Assembly (NCBI GenBank): GCA_030323885.1 | Contig: CM059193.1 | Location: 92,195,990 to 92,259,989, forward strand | Direction: 5' to 3' | DNA: 64,000 bases | From: Branchipolynoe longqiensis | Taxonomy: Eukaryota; Annelida; Polychaeta; Phyllodocida; Polynoidae | Shown here: in pieces, positions 52,520 through 61,699 of the stretch | How the letters are laid out: each line of letters opens with the position of its first letter | Position numbering within the stretch: the first letter of the stretch is position 1 | The notes under the pieces: generated by a model | Told to the model about the DNA's origin: nothing | The model's database searches: none | What the model saw: the letters and a program-made list of their open reading frames with translations, nothing else | Position numbers and translations under genes: made by a program

Positions 52520-52882
52520 CCGCCTGTATGGGTGTGTGGTGAGAGGTGCGTCTTGTTCTGGTACCAGTAGGAACACGTCGAGTAGCTGCCTATACCGGTG
52601 TGTGGTGAGAGGTGCGTCTTGTTCTGGTCACCATTCAGAGGAAGGAACACGTCGTTTAGCTGCCTGTACCGGTGTGTGGTGAGAGGTGCGTCTTGTTCTG
52701 GTCACCATTCAGAGGAAGGAACACGTCAATTAGCCGTCTGTACCGGTGTGTGGTGAGAGGTGCGTCTTGTTCTGGTCACCATTCAGAGGAAGGAACACGT
52801 CATTTAGCCGTCTGTACCGGTGTGTGGTGAGAGGTGCGTCTTGTTCTGGTCACCATCCACAGGAAGGAGCACGTCGAGTAGC
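52520..52882. repeat. ~74-bp array carrying the end of the last exon
   Basis: Five copies of the exon 18 end follow the stop codon (GAGAGGTGCGTCTTGTTCTG, GTCACCATTCAGAGGAAGGA, ACACGTC..), at about 52541, 52607, 52681, 52755 and 52829, spaced 66-74 bp. Within the exon the source starts at 52467. They probably lie in the 3' UTR. Confidence 0.93.
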
Positions 52883-54082
52883 CACTTGTAGCGCGGTGTA
52901 TATCAGGCGATATAGCATATATACGGAAATGTACAAATATATATATATTCGGAAATGTACATTGATATATATGTATAAACACTGAAATGTTCATGGATAT
53001 ATATATATATATCTATATGTATTTACACAGAGATGTACATGGATATATATATGGAAATGTACATATATATACAGAAATGTACATGGTTATATATGTATAT
53101 ATATGCACAAATGTGCATTGACATATATGTATATATACGCAAATGTGCATGGATATATATGTATATATGCGGAAATGTGTACGTGGATATATATATATAT
53201 GTATATGTGTATATAGCAATATATATGGAGATGTATGTATGGATATAAATATCCACATCGCATCATATAAGGTGATGTATATGGAGATGTATATATGGCA
53301 ATATATATGGTGATGTATATATGGAAATATAATATATGGAGATGTATATATGGAGATATAATATATGGAGATGTATATATAGAAATATATTATATGGAGA
53401 TGTATATATGAAAATTAATTATATGGAGATGTATATATGGAAATATATTATATGGAGTAATATATGGAGATAATATCTGAAAATATATATGAAGAGACAC
53501 ATGGAAATATACATATGGAGATTTATATGGAGATGTGTATATAGAATAGAAATGTATATGGAAATATATGTGTATGAAATATCTGTGGAGATATATAGTC
53601 ATATAAGCAGTTCTAAAATTTTTCAATCGGTGGAAGTATGGCGCAAGCTGGCGCAGAACACCGAATATATATCAGCGGAGGACACGCCGATACCAGGAGC
53701 CGGCCAACGCGCCTGCGCGCTGCTAAGGTCCGCGCTCATACAACCTTGAAACAACTTCTTCTCCGATACCTATATATATATAATGTTATTATATAATTTA
53801 TATATATATATCAAGATGCATCTGGACATGCCTGTGGTTATACATGTGGAGATATGCATGGTGGTATATATGCGTTTACCTGGATATATATGTATGTACT
53901 GTATATATAGGAAGATGTATATACGGAGATATATATATATGTACTATATATGTACTATATATATGTACTGTACATATAGGAATTTGTATATACGGAAATA
54001 TATATATATATATGTACTATATATACGTGTACTATATATATAGGAAGATGTATATAGGGAGAGATATATATATATATATATG
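52883..54082. repeat. TA-rich degenerate repeats downstream of the gene
   Basis: Diverged ~25-30 bp units of the type 'atatatggaaatgtacatggat'. One GC-rich island (53610-53750) interrupts them. The DIRS element at 54083 is inserted in this tract, which resumes at about 59435. Confidence 0.8.
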
Positions 54083-54130
54083 TAGTATTTTACCTCGGTA
54101 CAATGCCTCGGCTACTCGAGGCCGAGGGAG
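54083..54130 (+). repeat. Left inverted terminal repeat of DIRS copy 2
   Basis: Contains an internal self-complementary stretch CCTCGGCTACTCGAGGCCGAGG, so each terminus can also fold on itself. Matches the reverse complement of 59081-59128. Confidence 0.9.
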
Positions 54131-54837
54131 AAGGAAGCAACATCCGGGTTCAGCAATTAGCATATTCCGCTCATAACTGGAGGAACGTTACGAGCAGCTC
54201 AGCAGTTTTTACCACGGATTTACTCACTTCTACTGTAAGTACCGGAACATAAACTGGCATATTGGTTTATGAATGTTTATAGCACACGCTTATAAGCTTT
54301 TTAAGACAAAGCTTACTTGTACTAAGTAACTTTTACAAGCGTTGTGTTTATCCGGTGCCGTAGTTTTGAGGCATCCATTTTATTTTTGCCGCCCATTGCC
54401 GAACGGAGAGACATGTTGGCTGGAGTCATTTCGTCGCTTAGATAGCATTTATTTTTGCCGCCCGTTGCCCAATGGAGAGACATGTTGGCTGGAGCCATTT
54501 CGTCGTCATGATAGTTTTTTCTGAGGCGTACCTCCGAGTTTCATAATATTTTCTCCAGCTTCTTAGCGTTGAAGCCACAGGAGGGAGAAGTCTATGATAC
54601 AGAGAGTGTGGGTGGGACAGTACACTGGTCCCTACCCCTCGATTAGTTTCAGTTCGGTTCTCCGACCGTTACGCTTTCGTTATACCTTAGCTTACTCACG
54701 CCTGGTATAAAACTGGTGTAAATACAGTTTTCTTACCCTATAAGGGCTACATGCCCCTCAAACACTGTTCCACTGGTTCAGTTATTCCTTGAGTTCGTGC
54801 TAAACACCCTTTTTTGGTTGTTTTCAGACGACTCGAG
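54131..54837. other. DIRS copy 2 leader
   Basis: About 700 bases corresponding to 961-1658 of copy 1; blocks such as CCACAGGAGGGAGAAGT and TACACTGGTCCC are conserved. It also has a local 85-bp duplication (GCCGCCCATTGCCGAACGGA at about 54390 and GCCGCCCGTTGCCCAATGGA at about 54458). A TTGTTTTCAG acceptor-like site precedes the gag ATG. Confidence 0.6.
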
Positions 54838-56142
54838 ATGGCCGCGAAGCGGGGTAGCAAAGGTGCTCCACACACGCTAAGCGAGGGGGACGCGACCCCG
54901 GGTCTCTTATCGGGCGCATCACGTGACCGCTCCCCGGAGCCAGGGCCTTCCCAACCAGACCCCAATGAGCAGATGGTGCGGCTCATTCGTGAGCAGCTGC
55001 AACAGCTGCTCCCAACACCGCCGCCTAAAACAACCACTAAACGGGCCTCACCTTCCGACCAATCAGACTGGGAGGACTTATCTGAACCACAAACAACGGA
55101 CTCAGAGATCATCATCGGGAAGAAGCGGCGCCATAAAAAGTTTTCATCCGAAGGCGACGACTACTACCAAGCCCGCAACAAAACAAGGAAGGTCAAAAGG
55201 ACTAAGAAGAAGTCTAAGTCCAAGAAAAAGAAAGCAAAATCTTCCTCCTCAGACTCGTCCAATGACTCGACGACAACGGACTCGGAGTCAGATGACCCGC
55301 ATCCAGGCACTTTCGCGGATATCACTGAGAAAGTGGCCAAAAAGATCCGAGCGGACAAAAAAAAGCAAATCAACACCTGTTCGCTTATGCGCAAAAACCT
55401 GAGGGGCCATTTTGATGCCTTTAAACCGGCAGAAACCCTCACAAAACTGGCCGAACAATACACTGGCATAAAAGGTATTCCTCAGGCGACCATCAAAGAA
55501 ATGGACGATGACGTGAAAATGAGTGAGGATCGCAAGAAATTCGAATCGTGCTTGCACATAGTGCACAAAGGAGTCCTGATAGCCCTCTCGGCCATCATGC
55601 CAGTTGCTAACCGCATGATGGTGGCTAACAAGTTCACAACAGTTACCCCGGACATGGACGCAGCCATCGCAGCTCTGACTGCCACTAGCAACTTCCTCTC
55701 GTACCGCAGGTTCGAGAACGTGTTTAAATCGGTCACAACCGACGCAGGGAAAGAGGTTGCACGTTCAAAGAAGGTTGTGGACAATGACGGCAAAGAGTAT
55801 ACACTCTTCCTGGCTCCGAAGCCCATAAAAGGAAAGCCACTAGACAACACCAAGATGTTTGGGGGTCAACTCCAATACCTGTTTAAACAGGTCGAAACGG
55901 CCGCCAAGCAGTCCAAACACCTCGACAGTAAGAAGGACACTAACCCCTCGAAATTCAAGAAATCCAGAACGGATTTTCGAGGGCGCAGGACCGGCTTCTC
56001 AGCAAACCGATTCGGGAACCGGAATCAATACCAGCCGAGAGGAAGAGGCCAACGCAACCAGTACGGCTGGAACGACGGCAACCGCCCCTTCAGGAGGGAC
56101 AACCCCTCCCAGAAGCCATTTCCCAAGCCGGGGAACAAGTAG
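54838..56142 (+). CDS. gag: DIRS-like gag-type protein (copy 2)
   Basis: I prefer the ATG at 54838 (MAAKRGSKG), which aligns with copy 1, over an in-frame upstream GTG/TTG. About 434 aa. A disordered N-terminus contains Lys-rich (KKKSKSKKKKAK) and Ser/Asp-rich tracts. The conserved core (HFDAFKPAETLTKLAEQYTG, ENVFKSVTTDAGKEVARSKK, KGKPLDNTKMFGGQLQYLF) is shared with copy 1, and the C-terminus is rich in Arg/Gly/Asn. Probable nucleic-acid-binding structural protein. The next ORF is open in the -1 frame through the end of this one. Confidence 0.85.
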   Translation: MAAKRGSKGAPHTLSEGDATPGLLSGASRDRSPEPGPSQPDPNEQMVRLIREQLQQLLPTPPPKTTTKRASPSDQSDWEDLSEPQTTDSEIIIGKKRRHKKFSSEGDDYYQARNKTRKVKRTKKKSKSKKKKAKSSSSDSSNDSTTTDSESDDPHPGTFADITEKVAKKIRADKKKQINTCSLMRKNLRGHFDAFKPAETLTKLAEQYTGIKGIPQATIKEMDDDVKMSEDRKKFESCLHIVHKGVLIALSAIMPVANRMMVANKFTTVTPDMDAAIAALTATSNFLSYRRFENVFKSVTTDAGKEVARSKKVVDNDGKEYTLFLAPKPIKGKPLDNTKMFGGQLQYLFKQVETAAKQSKHLDSKKDTNPSKFKKSRTDFRGRRTGFSANRFGNRNQYQPRGRGQRNQYGWNDGNRPFRRDNPSQKPFPKPGNK

Positions 56143-56186
56143 AGCCTGCAACACGACCCAGTGTAAGCCCCTTTTGTGCGGGAAAT

Positions 56187-58025
56187 GTGGCTAACCATAT
56201 TAGACAGTGGGAACAACTCACACAAGATCAGACAATCCTAGACATTGTTAGAGGGGTCCTCATTCCATTTATAGAGACCCCAATACAAAATAAAGTACCT
56301 TTCCCCTACCGCTTAACACCAGGCGAAAGACTGGCCTTAGATCTAGAAGTAACCAAATTTGAAAGTAAAGGTATTATTACTACCGTTCAACATACAGAGG
56401 GAGAATATATTTCAAATATTTTCTCTAGGCCAAAACCTAACGGAGACATTAGGATGATCCTCGACTTAACTATTCTAAATACCTTAGTCGAATATAAACA
56501 TTTCAAAATGTTCTCTCTAGAGACAGCCCGTGACCTAGTAATGCCAGGAGCCTGGATTGCAAGTGTAGACCTGAAAGACGCCTACTATACTATACCGATC
56601 TTTAAGTCACATAGGAAATTTCTTAGGTTCATTTGGCAAGGCAAACTTTACCAATTTACTTGTTTACCTAATGGTCTAGCCTGTGCCCCACGTTTGTTTA
56701 CAATGCTACTGAAACCCGTATTTGCTGAAATGGCCAAGAAAGGCCATGTCATGTTCCCTTACATTGATGATTCATTTATTGTAGCACAAACTGAGGATGA
56801 TTGCCATTTAGCCATAACAGACTTATGTAACACTTTGACCCACTTGGGTTTTTTCATTCACGAGACAAAATCGGTTCTAGAACCTACCCCCCTTTTGAAA
56901 TTCTTGGGGTTTATTATCAATACACAACAAATGACAATTTCCTTAACTTCAGACAAAATTGACAAATTTACTACTACATCCTCAGATCTATTAAACATAA
57001 AAAGACCAAAAATAAGGCAGGTAGCAGTGCTTATCGGCCTAATGGTGGCTTATGCGCCAGCCGTATTATACGGAAAGGCACACATAAAATCACTCGAAAT
57101 AGATAAAAATATCGCCCTAACTAAAGCCAAGGGCAATTTCGAATGCCTAATGACAATTTCCAAAGCAGGACATGAAAACATCCAATGGTGGATGAAACAT
57201 TTACTTAATTCCCATAATCCCATCCGTATGGATGAACCTAACACAACAGTCACTACTGATGCATCATTAGAGGGTTGGGGCGCCCACAGAGATAATGAAG
57301 CCACAGGGGGCCGCTGGCTAGATAATGAAATTGAAGATCACATAAACGTCCTAGAATTAAGAGCCATCTATCTAGGTCTCACAAGTTTAGTAAAAATACA
57401 AAAACTTACTGTCCAAGTGTTAACGGATAATACTACAGCAATGGCCTATATCCATAACATGGGAGGGACAAAGTCCTCGGCTTGCAACGCCATCGCAAAA
57501 CTCATCTGGGATTGGGCAGAGAAACAACACCTTTGGATAACAGTAGCTCATATCCCAGGTACACTAAATACATTAGCCGACAATAAAAGCCGACATTTCC
57601 ATGATCATTTAGAATGGTCACTCAGTCCCGACATATTTAAGACAATCTGTCATAAATGGGGAATTCCAGACATAGATCTTTTTGCCTCTCGTAGGAACAA
57701 AAAACTTGATAAATATGTATCCTGGCATCCAGAGCCACACGCTTGGCGAGTGGATGCCTTTTCTCTTATTTGGAATAACGCATTTTACTATATTTTTCCA
57801 CCATTTAGCCTAATCAGCAGGGTAGCCAGAAAAATCAGGGTGGACAAAACCCATGCAGTACTGATAGTCCCGGACTGGAACACTCAGCCATGGCGAGCGA
57901 TAGTGCAGTGGGAAGCCAACAACTTTTTAAGATTCCCAAGAGGGCCAATAAACCTACAACATCAAGGAAAAGTGACAACCCTCGGGGACGTGTCCACAAC
58001 CCTGTTACTGGCATTCCTTTTCTAA
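56187..58025 (+). CDS. pol: DIRS-like RT, RNase H and methyltransferase-like protein
   Basis: The 612 codons from 56187 are open, and the frame extends further upstream into gag with no suitable ATG, so translation by -1 frameshifting is likely but unproven. Reverse transcriptase (~residues 60-260): SRPKPNGDIRMILDLTILNT, VDLKDAYYTIPI, PNGLACAPRLFTMLLKP, catalytic FPYIDDSFIVA. RNase H (~355-480): TTDASLEGWGAH, LELRAIYLGL, LTDNTTAMAYIHNMGG, HIPGTLNTLADNKSR. C-terminal region (~490-600): WGIPDIDLFASRRNKKLDKY, VDAFSLIWNN, FPPFSLISRV, VPDWNTQPW, resembling the Dam-type methyltransferase domain of DIRS elements, but with FPPF where NPPY would be expected. Confidence 0.9.
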   Translation: MANHIRQWEQLTQDQTILDIVRGVLIPFIETPIQNKVPFPYRLTPGERLALDLEVTKFESKGIITTVQHTEGEYISNIFSRPKPNGDIRMILDLTILNTLVEYKHFKMFSLETARDLVMPGAWIASVDLKDAYYTIPIFKSHRKFLRFIWQGKLYQFTCLPNGLACAPRLFTMLLKPVFAEMAKKGHVMFPYIDDSFIVAQTEDDCHLAITDLCNTLTHLGFFIHETKSVLEPTPLLKFLGFIINTQQMTISLTSDKIDKFTTTSSDLLNIKRPKIRQVAVLIGLMVAYAPAVLYGKAHIKSLEIDKNIALTKAKGNFECLMTISKAGHENIQWWMKHLLNSHNPIRMDEPNTTVTTDASLEGWGAHRDNEATGGRWLDNEIEDHINVLELRAIYLGLTSLVKIQKLTVQVLTDNTTAMAYIHNMGGTKSSACNAIAKLIWDWAEKQHLWITVAHIPGTLNTLADNKSRHFHDHLEWSLSPDIFKTICHKWGIPDIDLFASRRNKKLDKYVSWHPEPHAWRVDAFSLIWNNAFYYIFPPFSLISRVARKIRVDKTHAVLIVPDWNTQPWRAIVQWEANNFLRFPRGPINLQHQGKVTTLGDVSTTLLLAFLF

Positions 58026-58984
58026 GAGCGTATTTACAAAAATACGGACTTGATAAAATCACCCAAGAAAGGTTGATTTCCCATGCGTGGAGGCCAGGAA
58101 CTGTTAAAATGTATACCACTTACCTTAAGAAATGGGGAGTATATTGTTTAATACAAAAGGTTAAACCGATGGCTCCTACTGTCGCGCAAGTAGGCCGATT
58201 CCTGCGCATGTTGGAAGATGATGGACTTGGTTATGGGGCCATAAATGCGGCGCGCTGCGCACTCTCCATTATTGTACCAAGAATAGAAGGACAAACCATT
58301 GGCAAACACGAAGTCATTCATTGGATCATGAGATCAATCTATGAAAGAAACCCCCCAAAACCGAAATATAGTCGGTTTTGGGATGTTTCTACAGTATTCA
58401 AGCTTTTCCAATCTTGGCCTGAAAATAAATTTCTCACTATCCAACGGTTAGGCTATAAAGTAGCAGTATTATTACTATTAGTAACAGGACATAGAGGACA
58501 GACAATTGTAGCCCTCTCCTTGCAAGGCCTTGATATTGATAAGAAAGAGGCCACGTTTGATTTGGACATACTGTTAAAATCAAACAGGACAGGAGATCCA
58601 CTCTCCTCCATCCATCTCGATAGCTTTCCACAAGATAGGAAACTTTGTGTAGTTGCCGCCATTAGGACATACATATCCAAGACTAAGGGAATACGTAATT
58701 CCAAGCAGCTTCTAGTGAGCTTTATTAAGCCGCATAAAGCCATCTCACGCGACACACTCGCCAGATGGACTATTATTATACTCAAGTTGGCCGGCATAAA
58801 CACAGAACGCTATGCGTTGCACTCTACAAGAGGGGCTATGGTCTCCAAAGCAAGAAAGTTAGGAATCTCAGTTCGCAGAATCCTGATACACGCCGGCTGG
58901 AAGACGGCCAAGTCGTTTGCTAAACACTACAACAAACGAGTCGAAAAACCGAGCGGGGTGGCAACCCGCCTACTCACCAACTAA
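57890..58984 (+). CDS. DIRS-like tyrosine recombinase
   Basis: 364 aa, ATG at 57890, overlapping the pol ORF by 136 nt in another frame. This enzyme would integrate the circular DNA copy in place of a DDE integrase. Catalytic pattern: arginine in VTGHRGQTIVAL, the HSTRGAMVSKA (H-x-x-R) box, ILIHAGW (second His/Trp) and the nucleophilic Tyr in SFAKHYNKRV. The N-terminal ~160 residues (ARPGTVKMYTTYLKKWGVYC-like region) form the SAM-like/core-binding part. All catalytic residues are present. Confidence 0.92.
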   Translation: MASDSAVGSQQLFKIPKRANKPTTSRKSDNPRGRVHNPVTGIPFLRAYLQKYGLDKITQERLISHAWRPGTVKMYTTYLKKWGVYCLIQKVKPMAPTVAQVGRFLRMLEDDGLGYGAINAARCALSIIVPRIEGQTIGKHEVIHWIMRSIYERNPPKPKYSRFWDVSTVFKLFQSWPENKFLTIQRLGYKVAVLLLLVTGHRGQTIVALSLQGLDIDKKEATFDLDILLKSNRTGDPLSSIHLDSFPQDRKLCVVAAIRTYISKTKGIRNSKQLLVSFIKPHKAISRDTLARWTIIILKLAGINTERYALHSTRGAMVSKARKLGISVRRILIHAGWKTAKSFAKHYNKRVEKPSGVATRLLTN

Positions 58985-59080
58985 CAAGATCGGGTGAGAT
59001 GTACACACTTTTGATATTACTACTGATACTATAATATGTTCATCAGATAATTGAGGATAAAAATGAGGCTACGTAAAGGT

Positions 59081-59128
59081 CTCCCTCGGCCTCGAGTAGC
59101 CGAGGCGTTGTACCGAGGTAAAATAGTA
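59081..59128 (-). repeat. Right inverted terminal repeat of DIRS copy 2
   Basis: CTCCCTCGGCCTCGAGTAGC CGAGGCGTTGTACCGAGGTA AAATAGTA, the reverse complement of the left end. Confidence 0.9.
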
Positions 59129-59434
59129 TAGTTATACGAATCTTACCTGGGTACAGATGATGGATAACTCTTGTTTTCCCGATGTACAAGCCTCGGGTAA
59201 TCGTGGACTAGGGCCCACCCGCCACACCCTACCACGATTATTACGTTCGCTTGTGCCAAACGAAAACATCAGATTTCCATCATTAAGCTCGTTTTTATCC
59301 TGAATAATTAGGTGAAGATTGCTGAACCCGGAAGTTGCTTCCTTCTCCCTAGTCCACGATTACCCGAGGCTTGTACCTCGGGAAAACAAGAGTTATCCAT
59401 CATCTGTACCCAGGTAAGATTTGTATAACTATAC
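59124..59434. mobile_element. Palindromic miniature element derived from a DIRS relative
   Basis: About 89-bp arms (59124-59213 and 59346-59434; ATCTTACCTGGGTACAGATG, GATAACTCTTGTTTTCCCGA, GGGTAATCGTGGACTAGGG) are near-perfect inverted repeats around a ~130-bp centre. On the - strand the centre begins GGGAGAAGGAAGCAACTTCC GGGTTCAGCAAT, like the DIRS left end, and contains TCAGGATAAAAACGAG, like the DIRS 3' untranslated end (GAGGATAAAAATGAG). It looks like an internally deleted, non-autonomous DIRS relative next to the full element in opposite orientation. Confidence 0.7.
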
Positions 59435-59737
59435 TATATATATATGTACTATATATATAGGAAGGTGTATATAGGAACGAGAGGAAGATGTATATACGGA
59501 GATATATATATATGTACTATATATATGTACTATATATATGTACTATATATATGTACTATATATATACTATATATATATACTATATATATAGGAAGATGTA
59601 TATATGAAGATATATATGAAAATAGATATGGAAATATTGTATTTCGGTGATCAGATATGAAAGGTTCTCGAAATCCTTTCTAAATGTTCGATGTTTTGTA
59701 TATCTATCATATATATATGTATATAGATTGACACATA

Positions 59738-59785
<48 letters not shown>

Positions 59786-59815
59786 CAGAAATGGGGAAAT
59801 GTGCAACTGTGTGTC
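59435..59815. repeat. TA-rich repeats, continuation of the DIRS target tract
   Basis: 'tatatatgtactatatatataggaaggtgtatatagg' type units as seen before 54083, then a pure (TA)n run (about 59745-59782). Confidence 0.8.
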
Positions 59816-60445
59816 AGTGTGCAAGTAGTGGATAAATGGATGGAATGTGTGTGAAGGATAGAGAGAGGGGGTGGGAGAGGGAGAGATGGGGTGGAAGGTT
59901 GACAGAGAGGGAGAGAGCAAGAGAGAGGCTGGAAGGGGGAGAGAGGGAGAGGGAGAGAGAGAGGGTGGAAGCGGGGGAGAGAGGGAGAGAGCGAGAGAGA
60001 GGGTGGAAGGGGGAGAGAGAGGGTGGGAGAGGGGGAGGGAGGGAGAGCGAGAGAGAGAGGGTGGAAGGGGGAGAGAGAGGGAGAGGGAGGGGTGGAAGGG
60101 GGTGGAAGGGAGTGAGTGGGAGAGGAGAGAAGGTGGAAGAGAGAGGGAGAAAGACGGGGTGGAAGGGGAGAGAGAGTGGGAAAGTGAGAGAGAGGGTGGA
60201 AGGGAGAGTGGGAGAGGGAGAGAAGGTGGAAGAGGGAGACAGAGAGGGAGAGAGAGGGAGAAAGAGGGGGTGGAAGGGGGAGAGAGAGTGGGAGAGGGAG
60301 AGAGAGAGGGGGTGGAAGGGAGAGTGGGAGAGGGAGAGAGAGGGAGAAAGAAGGGGTGGAAGGAGGAGAGAGAGTGGGAGAGGGAGAGAGAGAGGTTGGA
60401 AGGGGGAGGGAGAGAGGGTGTGTGGAAGGGGGAGAGAGAGGGAGT
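59816..60445. repeat. Purine-only GA/GGGAGAGA tract
   Basis: About 600 bases almost entirely G and A on the + strand, with a loose GGTGGAAGGGGGAGAGAGAG unit of ~45-50 bp. A G run follows at about 60536-60552. Open frames on both strands are composition artefacts. Confidence 0.9.
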
Positions 60446-60884
60446 GGAAGAGCAGCATAGATTAGGAGGGATGAGAGAAAAGGAGAGTAGGATGGAGAGA
60501 AGGGGAGCACCGTGAAAAAAAAGAGAGCAAATGTTGGGGGGGGGGGGGGGGGAGTTGCCGAGGATCGAGGGAGGAAATAAGCTGTGAAATGGAAGACAGC
60601 AACATGTCAAATTGTATTCCTGTCGCCAAGGAAACCCGGATTAAACAAGAGGGTATGCAGATTGAATAGTGAGAACATACTCAAATGCCTGTTAGTGACG
60701 TCATTCAAGAATCGGTGCTGAGCAAGTCAGTGGGTATTCTTTCTGAGAGAGGAAGGCAAGCGAGTGGAAGAGTCCATTCACAGAGGGGTGGGGGTGGGAA
60801 AGTTAATTCACAGATGGGGGTGGTGGGTGGCCACTTTGACACTCCCTTGATATTGTGGGCGATAATGGGGGATGGTTGGTTTTG

Positions 60885-61060
60885 GGAGTTTTTCGTCCTA
60901 GCAATATCTAAGGTCATATCAGGATGAGTACCGACGTGTGACAATGCACACTCATGGTGACTTTATAGTGCTACCCCACTGGGAAATCAGGCCACCAGCA
61001 AGCACCATTACCCGATATCCCAATCAGTTGCATTATCCTGACACTCAGCTAACCAGCCCT
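60885..61060 (-). mobile_element. SINE-A, head-truncated
   Basis: + strand GTCCTAGCAATATCTAAGGT CATATCAGGATG is the inverted tail, and CTTTATAGTGCTACCCCACT is the inverted body. Confidence 0.75.
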
Positions 61061-61317
61061 ATGCATGTGTATATAGTGCACATATATCATGAAGCTATAG
61101 AGGCCATTGCGCATAAACACACTGTGTCATTATGCACGCAGTGTGTGTGGGGATGTGTGTGTGGGGGGGTGTAGTGGGGGAAGGTGGGGGTGGGGGAGGT
61201 GGGGGTCATCAACACAGAATCCAGAAGGAGTTTTCATACGGAGACTGCGTGTGTAAAAATAGGATCGCGTTAATTTCTTAATTAAGTTCCATATATATAT
61301 TTTTTTAATTCCTCGCT

Positions 61318-61625
61318 GCGAATGACACAGGCGATGGGGGAGTAGGGCAGATGGTGGCACCACCTGTGCAGATTGGTAAGTTGGTAGGACAGGTATAGAT
61401 GATAGGTTCTTTTCCATACATTTATACTCGCAAAATACATTATGCATCATATAAAAAAATGTTTAGCAACAAGTCAGGGAAGGAGCATCACGCTGGGGAG
61501 GGGGGAGCCAGGGGGCCCCGAGAGGTGGCGCCACCTGGTGTAACCAGGGCTGGTAAATGGATGTTAGCAACTTCAGTGAATTTAAACTCGCATAATTCTT
61601 ATATATCATACATATACATATATAT
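61318..61625. repeat. Two dispersed repeat F copies
   Basis: 61318-61462: AGATGGTGGCACCACCTGTG then CATTTATACTCGCAAAATAC. 61500-61622: AGAGGTGGCGCCACCTGGTG then TTTAAACTCGCATAATTC. Confidence 0.55.
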
Positions 61626-61699
61626 CAGGCATTGATAACAGGATATGACCATGGCAACGATAGCAGGCTTAAAAAGCGTTGGCACGATTTAATCTTTCA

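Larger units (their letters stand above)
54083..59128 (+). mobile_element. Intact-looking DIRS-like YR retrotransposon (copy 2)
   Basis: About 5.05 kb. Inverted terminal repeats at 54083-54130 (TATTTTACCTCGGTACAATG, CCTCGGCTACTCGAGGCCGA, GGGAG) and 59081-59128, with about two differences in ~47 bases. Three open ORFs in the order gag, RT-RNase H-methyltransferase-like, tyrosine recombinase, as in animal DIRS elements, with no integrase. The two ORF boundaries each shift frame by -1. No stop or indel breaks were noticed in any ORF. Flanked by TA-rich repeats on both sides. Confidence 0.9.

Noticed and set aside
59651..60610. Ser/Pro/Leu-rich and Arg/Glu-rich open frames
   Set aside because: They come from a purine-only tract read on both strands; composition alone keeps them open.
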